From Neopestalotiopsis rosae (lineage: Eukaryota > Ascomycota > Sordariomycetes > Amphisphaeriales > Sporocadaceae): DNA of 64,000 nt. Of the stretch, positions 12,295 through 23,485 are shown piece after piece. Numbering within the stretch: position 1 is the stretch's first letter; each line of letters starts with the position of its first letter. The DNA is taken from the NCBI GenBank assembly GCA_023078685.1, contig JALGAS010000005.1, forward strand, positions 4,030,001 to 4,094,000, read 5' to 3'. The notes beneath the pieces were generated by a model that made no database searches, was not told the origin of the DNA, and saw only the letters and a list, made by a program, of their open reading frames with translations. The position numbers and the translations under genes are program-made.

Positions 12295-13465
12295 ACTCAC
12301 AATAAAATCGCAGAGCGAAGTTTACTGCTTATATGAAAAAATTATTATGATTGACTCAAGATCTTCGGCAGGTCGGCAACTCTTTTTCATAACATACCAT
12401 GTGTTAGCTGATCCGAGTGAATTCATGTGCATGTTGGCTCTTGACCAATGGATTGTCACTCCTTTGATAAACAACAAGAGTTGAAAGGTACTATTTACCA
12501 TGCTGAAGAGCAAATGGTGATAAGTTCATGCAATCTTCCTTGCATACCGTCACAAAGGTTCATTTAACCGTTTCGTAAGATCACTCATCTCCGCGGCGTC
12601 ACCCGTAATTGTGATGAGCACTGTAAATTCCATCACCGCCGTCCACCAGCTGAACGACAACACAAATTCCAACGTCCACGGCAAAAGCTAACTCTTGTTA
12701 CCCTCCCATGTACGAATTGTTATTTTCTCCAGCTGGAAACCACTCGGCCTGATTAGCTAGGCCCACGAACACCTTAACACGAACACGTAAGCAAAGCAGA
12801 TCAAAACAAAAGACCAGGGTGTTCCTCAAAACAACAAGCTCAGCACTATTAGATTCACTCACTTGCTCTGAAGACTCTGTTGATCGAAAGCCTCATGCCT
12901 CGACAAGAGCGAATATACTTTCGAAGCACCAGAACTCGATTTCGACTCTCAGCCGCTGAGTACAACCAAATTCAAACCTGAGTCTACAAGTCTCACGAAC
13001 CCGAACACACAGTCAGGCACGGAATCACTTTGCGCATTTGAACTCGCCACTCCATAAAGATCATACAAGCCGGGAGTCGAACTCAAGCATGGAATCACTC
13101 TATACACTCGAGCTTTCACACATCTGAGGCCACTTTCCTTCAATAACATCTTCAATACTTCGAAGAACTCTCGCATCACGCTGATGGATGAGGAGTGTAT
13201 GTCGAATCTTTTGACTCAACAATATACGACAATTCAGAGAATCGCTAGAACGATACGCAAAAGGCCAGCGCAACAATCGTTGATAGCAGAACTCAAGGCA
13301 AGCCGAGTGTGATTTCACGACACCGATCACGACTCTTGAGATTCGAAAGACGCCTTCCCTCGTCTGCGCCTTTCTCAGTCTACAGCTACGAAATACGCAG
13401 AATCAAATGTCGCGCCAGCAACAGAACTGCGACGAATACCTGCGACTCGATCATAAGTACTCGCC
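12295..13465. other. Intergenic gap, 1.2 kb
   Basis: No supported gene. The first 200 bases are AT-rich and probably the F-box 3' UTR. Around 12,890-13,460 the sequence is CA/CT-rich, with two loosely similar copies of a GGAATCACT-containing segment at about 13,020 and 13,090. It may be a long 5' leader for the next gene. Confidence 0.4.
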
Positions 13466-14065
13466 ATGTCTAGCCCCAATCATATACAGCCATTTCGAGT
13501 GCCTCTGGCACAGGATGAGCTCAACGATCCCGAAGCTGCCACACAGCGGCAGATGCGCGATCGCGAGGCAGTAGTTGAGTTGTGGACCGAGGAGACCATT
13601 GCCCATAATCTGCCCAACCTGGAGGCACCCGCAAACTACTGGAAGATGAGCAGAAAAGCCACGACGGAGGCGTTTTAGGAAACCCTCTACGATGTTGTCA
13701 TCTGTACTGATCGGGTGCTGGACGCTCTCTGCTCGTTCGCCGAGAACGATGGCGATGACGACGACGACGATGACAAGGAACAGGAGATGGATGACGATGA
13801 CGAGGAGGATGAAGATGGCTGGTGCTTGGTCAGCGCCCCGACCGGCTACGCCGAGGACGGCTGCGTCTACCTCGGCGAGCTGGTCCGGGGCGTAACCTTC
13901 CCCTTGGGTCTGGGCTGCCCCCGCGGCAAAGTCCGCGAGGTCCTCGCGGACCTCAACGACGCCAGCCGCGAGATGCTCGGCCTGCCGTCGGGTGGGCCGC
14001 CCAGCCTCGAGGGTGACGAGACCGAGAGCGCAAGCTCTCTGCTCACGCCCGACTCGTACGAGTAG
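13466..14065 (+). CDS. Acidic orphan protein interrupted by an in-frame TAG (or 108-nt intron)
   Basis: From ATG 13466 one frame stays open to 14065 except for a single TAG at 13676-13678. The part before it (70 aa) and the part after it (129 aa) are both protein-like. The second part carries a long acidic run (seven Asp, then EMDDDDEEDEDG), a compact WCLVSAPTGYAEDGCVYLG segment and an STLLTPDSYE-like tail (SASSLLTPDSYE). Two readings fit. The TAG may be a nonsense mutation, for example CAG to TAG. Alternatively bases 13571-13678 may be an intron: GTAGTT donor, TTTTAG acceptor, 108 nt, so frame-neutral and removing the stop. The donor is weak and the removed stretch looks coding, so I cannot decide. 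No known domain recognised. Confidence 0.5.
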
Positions 14066-14335
14066 AGAAGACGAGATGAAGTTTTAGTTATTTGAGTAAA
14101 TTCTTTCTGTTATTTCTCTCTTTCTGTTTTTGTTGGATAAATTGTTGGTACTAGAATACGGCGATGGGCGCCATAATGGAAATCTCACCTCTCTCAAGCG
14201 ATGTCTGTATGCTCAAAAAGTGATCGCCTATGACGAAAAGATCCAAGTTGTTGCTGTCCGGGACTCAGGAGAACGTCGTCCAGAGGTAAACAGCAGATGC
14301 GCACAGGCCGCAGAACCAGATGCCTTCCATCTCCA

Positions 14336-15010
14336 TCAATCCCGCTCAGACGCGCCACTATACTCCTTATATACTCCTCCTCTGCCAATACAACCTCCTA
14401 GTACCAGACTCGCTCCCAAGACCGCCTTCGTCACTACCCATTGCGCCCAGCCCCGCCACCAAGAGTCCTGACGTAGAAGGACTGGCCAATTATCACACTT
14501 CCAAAAGAGGCACCTCAACTCATTTCCCAACATCCACTCCCCACCGTATCGCTCAACCCAAGACGTTGTACTCTTTGCCTCACCCGCCTCACGATTCATC
14601 TCCTCTCGCCCTTTGACGAAATCCAGAATCATACCATTCAAATTCCGAAAGAAGACCTCCTTATCCCCATCCCGAGGATCCGTCCACTCTCTAACCACCA
14701 ACTCCTCCTCTCGCGCAAGACTGCTACTCCTCTTCCACTCATGCACAATACCTCTCGGCACCGTAACCACGCCGTCCTCTGGCGTCACCGCCGGCAGCAC
14801 CGCGCCCGCCAGCGTGACCTGGGCCGCGCCGCGCAGGACCTGCAGAAATTCCGTATGCGTCTCGTGCCAGTGCGGGCCCGAGGACCACGCTGAGCCGGCT
14901 GGGAGCGTAATGGCGGCCTGGCCGGGGATCGAAAGGTCGTAGACAACGGCCTCGGGCCCTTGGCGGGTGAAGGTTGGCACCGCGGCGTAATTTGTGCGGC
15001 CCAGTGACAT
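14336..15010 (-). CDS. Cupin-domain protein with C-terminal hydrophobic segment
   Basis: Single exon, 224 residues, ATG at 15010. Residues about 25-115 form a small beta-barrel cupin. Motif 1 is recognisable as PHWHETHTEFLQVLRG (two His and a Glu as candidate metal ligands), and motif 2 as VTVPRGIVHEW. This is the cupin_2 type found in many small dioxygenase-, isomerase- or sugar-binding proteins; no substrate can be read from sequence. The C-terminus is unusual for this family: a Trp-rich stretch (DSWWRGWAQWVV) leads into a hydrophobic segment (VLGASLVLGGCIG) that could be a single membrane anchor. GC-rich codon use over the cupin core supports coding. Transcription is divergent from nothing nearby; the PSD gene follows on the same strand. 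Confidence 0.8.
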   Translation of the reverse strand: MSLGRTNYAAVPTFTRQGPEAVVYDLSIPGQAAITLPAGSAWSSGPHWHETHTEFLQVLRGAAQVTLAGAVLPAVTPEDGVVTVPRGIVHEWKRSSSLAREEELVVREWTDPRDGDKEVFFRNLNGMILDFVKGREEMNREAGEAKSTTSWVERYGGEWMLGNELRCLFWKCDNWPVLLRQDSWWRGWAQWVVTKAVLGASLVLGGCIGRGGVYKEYSGASERD

Positions 15011-15601
15011 TGCTCTGTGTGTATCTACAGTGCTCTTTTGGGTATTTTATCGGCAGGGTAAGGATATTAGGCGCTTTTTGTTTTGGTAATATCGTGTGTA
15101 TTGTGATGCTTGGTATACTATTGTGCTTGTCTGTTTATAGTTCATCAAAAATATCAACCCTTGTGTCAGGCAAGCTCAAGTATACTGATATGCTGAAGCT
15201 CTGCAAGATTGACACGTAAGCTTTTCGAGATCCTGCGACTAGCCAAACAGGTCAGATTAGGCATGCATCCTCACTAGTGCTGTAAGAGTACATCTGATCA
15301 AACTTGAATGCATTTGTCATCTTCGACAATTTCTGCGTCGTTTCCACGGTTTCTCTGTATTTTGCAAGAAACGAATACTAGATATTTATTTCATGGTGAC
15401 AATGTTCTATTTATACTTATTTCTTTAATCCATCGTGTCAACATTCATCCTCACATATATGGCTTGCTTCCGTCGTCCCTACACGTTCCGGAGTCGAAGT
15501 ATCCCTTTTGGCCCTGATCGAGAGATCGATCTTAATGTATGTCTTGCCAAAGGCGATGAATGGCGGTGGTGCCTTGGTCCCCTTGGTAATTTGGGATCCT
15601 C
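15011..15601. other. Intergenic gap, 0.6 kb
   Basis: Cupin promoter side and the 3' flank of the PSD gene. AT-rich with no supported gene. Confidence 0.5.
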
Positions 15602-18600
15602 CTAGGAAAGGGAGGAAAGGGTTTGGCTGCCCTCGCCTCCACCACGAATGCGGCGGTTTGCCTCTTGCTTGTCAGCTTCAGTGACATCGTTGGGATCCTT
15701 GCGCATGTCAGGTGTCCATTGGGGAGTGTTGGGGCTGTGGCCAATTGACATGCCAGCCGAGATCTACGATTCGTTAGCTGAGAACCTAAATATTATCCTG
15801 ATTCGGGAAGAGAAACTTACCAGAGTCTCGAGGGCGCTGTTCGAGTTATCCACTAGGTCATCGTCAAAGACCATTTTGCCCTCCTCGAAGAGAAGTACGA
15901 TTGTGCTACCACCAAACTTGAAGTATCCAAGCTCTTCAGCGCGGTGCACCTCTTCGCCCTCCTTTCGAGTAATGACGGTACTACCGACCATCATGGCACC
16001 AACGCAAATGACCATGACGCGACCGTGGTTGGGAGTGTCGATTGGGCAAATGACACGAACGTTCTCGCCATAAACGTCGAGAGCCGATCGAATGGCCATT
16101 GGGTTGACAGTGTAATATTCACCCTCAATGAGCTTGGGCTCTCGCAGAATGCCGTCCACAGGAATATGGAAGCGATGGTAATCCTGAGGAGCCAAACGGA
16201 AGATACCAAGGGCACCTCTCTCGTACCGATGAACATCCTCGGGGTAAGCGTCGCCGAGCAGACGTCCAATTGTGAACTCGCGACCCTTGATCCAAATGTT
16301 GGTAGCCGCGTCGATGCTGTTGAAGACAACGGAACGGCAGTCGGCTGGTGATACGAAGATGTTGGGGTTCTCTGGAGCGGAGCAAGGGCGAGCGCCCGGC
16401 TTCAGGGCACGGTAGAAGAACTCGTTGAAGTTCTTGAACTCCTCCATCGGCAAGAGCACCTCGCCCATGTTGAGGTTGTGGAACTTGATGAATCCGGGAA
16501 TGTCTTCTTTCGATGCCGGATCATCATACTTCTTACCCTGCTTGACACTCAAGCTCTTCAACATTTTGCGAACTATATGGAGGTTAGCCAATTTTCATGG
16601 TGGCACCGTCATTAAATACTCACTTCTCTTGTTCTCCATGTCCTTGGACTTGAGACCCTTGTAGAGCAATCTAATGCCAAGTCTAACGTAGACACTCATC
16701 TTCTCCTCATTGATCTGGCCAGTAAGACGGTCCTGAACCAAGATGTTGGCTGAGTTGGCACCCAGCTTGTATCCACCATACGAGATCTTGGTAATGACCT
16801 TGGAGTACCACTTCCTCTGCGCTTGACTGGCAGTGACGAAGCCTCCCATCATGATGGAGTTCACCTGCCGCCAATCTTGACTAGCACAGGTAGCAATATG
16901 GGTAATGATGTCGGTATCCTTGCGCTTGTTGAGACGCGGCTGGTGGCAGATGGGACATTCCCTAATCTCAACAACATGCTCCTCACCCTTATTGACATTG
17001 AGATCGTCCTTTTCAAGACTCTCGCCTTCCTCACCAGGGGTGCTCATAGTGGGAACAACGATGGTAGCAGTAGAAGGCTGCTCACCCTGGACAGTCGAAT
17101 CCTGTGAGCTCAATGTGAAAGAGCCTTCTTCACCGGGGGTATCGGTTGGCGTAGAATCGCCGCTGCTGCTTGCCACATGGCCTGGCACGGACAGCATATC
17201 CTTTACCTTTCCAGCGTCTGGTAGCACACCCTTGAACTTATCACTGACAGTCGAGGTTTTGCTCTTTTGCTCCAATTGATCTTCCAGGCATATGACAGCT
17301 TCATCCATGGTGAGATTACTAGTCTCTTCGCCATTGGCAGCCTTGTGCGGGAATCTTTGGAAGAAACTATCGATGGTGGATTCTCGCAGGGTCGAGCCGA
17401 GCGTGTCAAGCATAGTCGTCAATTCGACCTTGGAGATTTCACCACTTTCATCCGTATCGTACTGTCTCAACATGGCACGCCAGAACTGTTGTCGCAGAGC
17501 AGGGTATGGCATGTACTTGGCACGAATAAACAATTGCGGGTTGTGCTTGGCCTCCCATTTTTCCAAGTTCTTCATCTTCAGGGGCACAGTGAATGGAACA
17601 AAGTCAGGGTCATCCGCAGCAGCTTCGCCAGCTTCACCACCAGTGGCATTGAGAACAGGCAGCTGCTCCGGTGCAAGAAGGGTGGGATCAGGATTGGCTG
17701 CAACAGCTCCAGGTGCATCTCCTGAGCCCGACATCGTCGAGGGATTCTTGGACAGGGGCGGGCGCATCTTGTTCAGGCTTTGCGACGAGGCAGATCTCGA
17801 CATTCCCAGCTTGGCCAAGCGGGATTTCTTGAGGGGCGTAAACTCTGGAGGGTCCTTGAGATCGTAGAGACCTGTTTCGGGGTCTGCTTTGGGCGATTTT
17901 TCAATGATCTCCTGCAGAGGGAATGAGGTGGAGGCAATAAAGTCGTTTCCAGAGTACTTGTCGCGGTCAATCACGGTAAACGCAAACGAGTAGGTCTGCT
18001 CATGGTTCAGAACCTGGAAGAGCATCTTCTCGTTGAAGACCGGGTTTAGGTTATGACGGACAACCTTGGTGCGGTAGGTCTTCTTGCCGAGCGAGGCCAC
18101 AACGAAGGGATCCATGTCGAAACTCGTCTTTGTAAAGTTGGACTCGGGCGGCAAGTCGGTAATACTGCCAATTTCCAAGAACACGAGACCTACGACATCG
18201 CTTCCACCGTTCGTAAACTCATAGGGATTCTTTCTCTTCTTGCGCTTGAGACCCTTGATCCTCATTCTCCGCTTGCGCTTCTCAATGGCCTCGGGCTTGG
18301 TCGGATCCTCATCCTCTGGGGTCTCGTCATCGTCCAGAACATCTTCGTCGTAGTCCTCATCGTCATCCTGAGAGTTGTCGGTTCCGCTGCGCTGAAGATC
18401 GGGGACCGCCGAAGAAGTGGTGCCCTTGGAAGACGACCTTGGGCCGAGGATGGGAGTTCTCGTCGGGGTGACATTTCGAGAGGGCACATCGGGCAACAAG
18501 CTAGCCAGCGCACGAAGCTTTTCCAGTACTTGCGCGTCGGTAGCTGCAGTGTCGTTTGCATCAAATATGGTGAACTGCAGTAGTACCTCTCCCGAGACCA

Positions 18601-19262
18601 CACTATCCTTGCTGCCGGTTCTCTTACTCTTCAGAGGGTACCATCTTGGTTCTTGCTCGTTTCGGTCGCTGTTGAATATCTCCTCGAGCGCGAGGTCGAA
18701 TTCGCCCAAGTAATCTTTTCCAAATCGATCCTTATCCCAGCAGATGGCTTCCAAGAGGAGGTTGTCAATGCCGGTAATGGGGAAAGTTGCAACGACGTTC
18801 CATTCTGGGTTCAGTGTCTTGGGAACGCAGTGTGAGACGAACTTGTTTTCGCCGCAGTTCAATTGGAGGTACTGCAGAACACTCGAGGTTAGTCGCAGGT
18901 CCGGACCGAGCCTATTGACTCGATTGAACGTGCAAAAGGGAAAGCCTTACAGGATCTGAAGTACCTCCGCGGTCCTTGGCGGCCAAGTCTCTTGCCTGTT
19001 GGTAAACACATGTCAGTCTCCACGGTTCCCGCTGCAGAGGTCCTCCTCTGACTATACTCGATAACAATAACATTCCAAATCAGGTATCTCTTACACGAAG
19101 AACGACGACTTTCAGGACCAGACCAGCGTCCTTCTTAGCCTCGGGGCTTGAACTCTCTGCCTTGACGGATCGCATTGGGCTGGTGCTGCGACTGTTTGTG
19201 GATGAATTGGTGTTGGACTTTGAAGTTGTCCGCTTGAGACGGCTGGGGATGAGGGACACCAT
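15602..19262 (-). CDS. psd2: Phosphatidylserine decarboxylase, C2/EF-hand type (PSD2-like)
   Basis: Five exons (19095-19262, 18951-18995, 16624-18871, 15821-16572, 15602-15763) give 1124 residues. The enzyme converts phosphatidylserine to phosphatidylethanolamine, at Golgi/endosomal membranes for PSD2-type proteins. An N-terminal C2 domain ([20 protein letters not shown], assembled across introns 1 and 2) is followed by an acidic/basic linker, a second C2 (around [20 protein letters not shown]), an EF-hand with [12 protein letters not shown], and a CPICHQPRL Cys pair. The decarboxylase domain fills the last 350 residues. Its pyruvoyl maturation site is GGST in [13 protein letters not shown], the variant used by type II fungal enzymes instead of LGST. 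The start [11 protein letters not shown] fits PSD2 proteins; an upstream non-ATG extension is not needed. All exon phases agree. Confidence 0.95.
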
Positions 19263-22200
19263 TATGAATACGGTTTCAGGGGAGCGCGTCCTCCCAGCTG
19301 CTGGGCGGGCGCTGCCAAGTTTCTTGTGATTTGCAACCCAAAGAGGGGACGGGGAGTCGAGCTGCACAAAGAGTGACGTGGGCGATCCGAGAATCCCCTA
19401 TCCTACTGGGTATTGGGGCGTCTCCCCCAAAAGTAGAGCGAGCTGAAGGTTGGCTGGGACAGCGTCTCTGCCCGCGTGCCGTAACGTACAGAGTGCAGTA
19501 GGTGGGATCCAGGAAGCCTGCTTGTGCTGCTCGCTGCTGGCTGCTGCTTGTGGCAGGTTTCCTTGCCGGCACTAGGCGCTGAATGGTGTCAAGAGTAACC
19601 ACACAACTGATTCCAGGGGAAGCTGGACAAGATTGCCGACGACACCTGCGAGGTGAAAGGAGGAAAGAGAGGTCAAAATGAAAAATGAAGATGAACAAAA
19701 ATTATGTTATTTTCGGAAAAGCCAGAAGAACAACTGTTATTTGCAAAAAAGTGCACTAGGAGCTGGATATGAGGCTGTGAGCATGAGTCGGACTGGCGGG
19801 CGAGCATGCGACAGCTACTGAAGCACTTTCGGGGGGATCTTACGTATTCCTCCAGGTGCTGTAGGTTATTAGCAGCAAATTAATTAATGAGCCAACTCCT
19901 CCCTCAGTCCCCTCTTGGCTTCTTTCCCCCCCTTACGCCTAGGTCACTAGTGTCAGATCGGATGGATTGTTGCTTGGGACTGGAGGCTGCTACCTAGGGC
20001 AGGCAGTCTAGGAGGCTCCAGTGTCCAGTGTCGGTCCAGTTGCTGTTCGACGGTGCGTTCAAACCGTCAAGACCCCCCCAGGTTCAGGTTCCCGTCATGC
20101 CAAGAAATCGCGCGTTCGATGGCGGGGCAAGGCTTCCGTCATTCACCAGGTGCAAGCTAGCAGTAGCGTAAGGAATTCTGGAGAAGTGGAAGTCTGCCTG
20201 TGTTCCGGAACCGTCTCGGTGGTTTTCGAGAGGGGATGTTTGGGAATTGATGGGTATGATCGTAGTACTGTAATTCCGGATTGTGTTCAGACTGGCAAAG
20301 TTGCCCTTTCCACAGCGGTCAGTGGATGTGGACGTGCACGTCACTAGATACAGTAAGGAATAGGGCTGGAGCTGAAAGGTGGATTGCTGCCACAAGAGAA
20401 ATAGAGAGTGGCCGTGGAGAAAAAGGAGAGAGTCTGGTAGGTAGATACTAGAGAAAGATAAGAACGAGAGGTCAAGGTTCAAGACAATGAAGGAACACCA
20501 GTTCTATTCATTAAAGGCTAAGCACGGAATGGAATAACAGCCATCTAGACTCTGGACCACAGAATAACATAACATCACATCATTTTAGCATCAGGAATAA
20601 GAAGCGAGTTGTGCATCACTGATGGTTGGTACGCCTGGAGAAAAGATGCGCAGAGGATGCATGATTGGCAGCCCACCACCCCGGGGCAACGACAGCGCAA
20701 ACGATTAATGGCCGAGTGTTTCGAGAGTAATACAGTAAATTGATGCATCACATCACTGGCTTGTCTATGTGTTCCGTGTATATACGCCCTACCCAGCCGT
20801 AGCTGACTGCGCTGGCGAAATCAGGATCAGATCGGCAAGGGATAGCCGTGTCCAGCCGGGGCAGTGTGCATCAGAATCGAGTTGTTCTTGGATCCTCATA
20901 CATCATCATATACGAAGTATATATGTGGCTATATAAGTGCCAAGTATATGTCTTGGTAGGCAGAATTCGGCACCAGATACACATGGCTGCTACTTTACCT
21001 GACCTTGCCGACCCGTGAACTTTTTAAATTCGGATTGTTAAGCAAATAATCTGGACCCTCTGAATCTCCTGCTTCTTGTCACCCACCACGGAAGCATGAT
21101 CGTCGACAGGGTATTTTGGCCGGGATCTCTGAAGAGAGAGTCGGGACGGACGGGGAAGCAAATTGATACGCGACCCAGTGCCACTGTCTCGGTCCTTCGG
21201 GGCTCAGCAAGCTCCCGCCTATTGCAGCAGCTAAAATAAAAAGTTCTACAAAATACACGATCTCGGCACCAACGCCCGTGCAGAATAGCTTCTATTGCTT
21301 CATTTTCAATTATTGGCAAAAAGCCAAGCTGAGAAGGGGCAAAGATGCCATCGTCATTATGCTTTTGGCCAAGCGCTGTCAAAAAAATAATACGAGCAGC
21401 CAATAGACGGAATGTTCGGAAATGGCACTTTAAAAGTCTCCAACTTACTAGGCAAGGTACCGACATGGCCAAGATAGCTTAAATAGTGATCAAAGTCCTA
21501 GAGTCTTCAAGTCGTAGTGCTTGTATTGTTACGTGTACAGTTGTCCAAACTTTACTGCTTACCAGCTACGTCAATAGCAGAAACCGTGTCCACCACATTA
21601 CGGCTATGGCGGGGAGGGAGGCTCGGTTGAGCAAGGCAGTGTCTTCATTTTCAGACTAGAATCGAGATTCACTACTACTTCGGTATTTTCAGTATCGCTC
21701 ATTGGTGCGATCCACTTCATCCTTCTTCTATTTTGGGGCCGTGCAATTTTGTGGTGTTCATTCCTCCTTCGTGCCAACACAACACGAACCAAGGCGGCAG
21801 AGTTTCCTATCTAGCATTCGTTTGTCTTGAACTCTGATGTCTCTTGTTTCGAACAAGACCTCCCAAAGCCACCCAAATATGTCAATGCACCCCCACGAGT
21901 TTTAGTGCTGTATATCAGGCACTTTGTGATACAGGTCAATTCCGAAACACTACTTGGCGGCATGGCATCCCGTCAAGACCCGCCCACAGTGCATGCGAAA
22001 ATTCGCTTTTGACTTTGATACGATGCGTTATAGCTGTCGTCGCTACAGGATTGTCTTACCTCTATTGAACTCAAGGTTGCCCATCACATGTGAACAAATG
22101 CCTCACAAGGAGTGCTGATACAATCTAAAAATAGAGAATCCTGGCATAAAGTCCAAATGTATTTGGTTTATAGTCTTCAGTAATCTATTTCTACCATATC

Positions 22201-22399
22201 TTCATAATAGGCAACCCGGCCCCAATTGTTCTCATTCGACCCATTACGCCTTGCTTATGCTCGTGTATATGTATCAAAATCTTTCAAGAGCATACAGGAA
22301 ATCCATCAACGCCAAATATATGCAAAAAAGTTGAAAAAGTAGGAAACCCCCAAGGAAAAGTATGTTAGGGTAGGTTGACAACACTCAAGTCATCATGAC
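19263..22399. other. Long gene-free stretch, 3.1 kb
   Basis: The PSD promoter and leader lie at the low end. Further on I see pyrimidine runs (about 19,925-19,935), AT-rich segments and only short or unconvincing frames, the longest 144 codons at 21,038-21,472 with no domain and no ATG-led protein character. The last 300 bases are probably the 3' UTR of the HAD gene. A non-coding RNA could be here but nothing in the sequence proves it. Confidence 0.4.
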
Positions 22400-23485
22400 T
22401 TATGCCTGGACCTGGGTCATGGGATCAATCTCAGCGACCTCGGAGATGGCCGGGGTCTTGAGCTCGGTGTAGGCCTCGGGCCAGAGGAACATCTTCTCCT
22501 CCTTGGAGGGGGACATGACGGCGAAGCGGGGGATGGCCTGCTTGCTCGAGACGCGGCGCCACATGTTGGCGCGCGGGTTGAAGATGACGGGCAGGCCGTG
22601 GCCGGCCGTCTTCTCCTCGTCCTCCTTGCGGATCTCCTCGAGCTTCTTCTGGATGTCGGCAAAGGTGTCAAAGGGGATGTACTTGATACTGTGCTCGACG
22701 CAGTACTCCTCGAGGCGCAGGCCGCGGCGGGCAAAGAGCACGTCGGCCTCGCGGGCGGCGGGGAGATCAGAGACACCGTCACCAATGAAGACGATCAGGG
22801 GGATGGAGCCGTCCTCGCAGGTCAGCTCGGCCTGAGCGCGGGCCTCATTGACGGAGAGGGCCTTGTCGTGGCCGAGCTCGGTGTCGTGTCTCCAGATGGG
22901 CTTCCACGACGAACCGTCCTCCTTGATATCGGCATCGTTGGCAATGATCTGAATGTGAGACGACTCCTCCTCGCCGAGGAAGGTGTCGAGAACCTTGCGG
23001 AGGATGGGCTTGAGACCGGCAGAGATAACGTTGAAGGGAATGTCGTTGGCCAGGCACCACTTGTGGAAGGTCTGGAAGTCGACATCGATCTCGAGCGTCT
23101 TCTCCATGACCTCGAAACCATCATCGAATGGCACGTTCAAGGAACCCCACATCTCTTCTGACACCTCTCTGAAGGATCGCTCGCCGTTCTTGATTTGTTC
23201 GTCGAGCATCTCGCGCTTCTTGGAACCACAGCCGTAGGCGTCGAACAGCACGTGGCCGGTATCTTGCATGAAGATTGTGCCATCGAAGTCTGGGATGTGT
23301 TAGTGGGCGATCACATAAGCAGAGTAACCTTCCACAAACAGCATCCTATTTGCTGCGTAAAAGCTACTCTGTCATATTGAGAATGACTGTTTCTTACCAG
23401 AAAAGCAGATGACCTTTCTCTTCTTGGGCGCCTCAGGCACGATGGCCTTGATCTGAGGGACAGGAGGGGTGACAGCGGCAGGCAT
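22400..23485 (-). CDS. HAD-superfamily phosphatase, phosphoserine-phosphatase-like (subfamily IB)
   Basis: Two exons (23398-23485, 22400-23289) separated by a 108-bp intron encode 325 residues. The intron splits the catalytic motif: VICFSD from exon 1 joins FDGTI to give the DFDGT nucleophile/acid motif of HAD enzymes at about residues 30-34. Motif II is FNVISAGLKP, and motif III/IV is IPLIVFIGDGVSDLPAAREAD, where GDGVSD supplies the metal-binding Asp pair. The helical cap is small (C1 type), as in the phosphoserine phosphatase/PHOSPHO1-like group; related fungal proteins are often labelled diketo-methylthio-phosphopentane phosphatase by homology only. The substrate is probably a small phosphorylated metabolite. 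Strong GC-rich codon bias suggests high expression. It sits alone between two long gene-free stretches. Confidence 0.9.

Noticed and set aside
17292..17867. 191-codon antisense frame in the PSD gene
   Set aside because: Covers the C2/EF-hand region of PSD in another frame, so it is a shadow.
21038..21472. 144-codon open frame in the long gap
   Set aside because: No domain, no codon bias and no supporting splice pattern.
22598..23161. 187-codon antisense frame in the HAD gene
   Set aside because: Shadow of strongly codon-biased exon 2.
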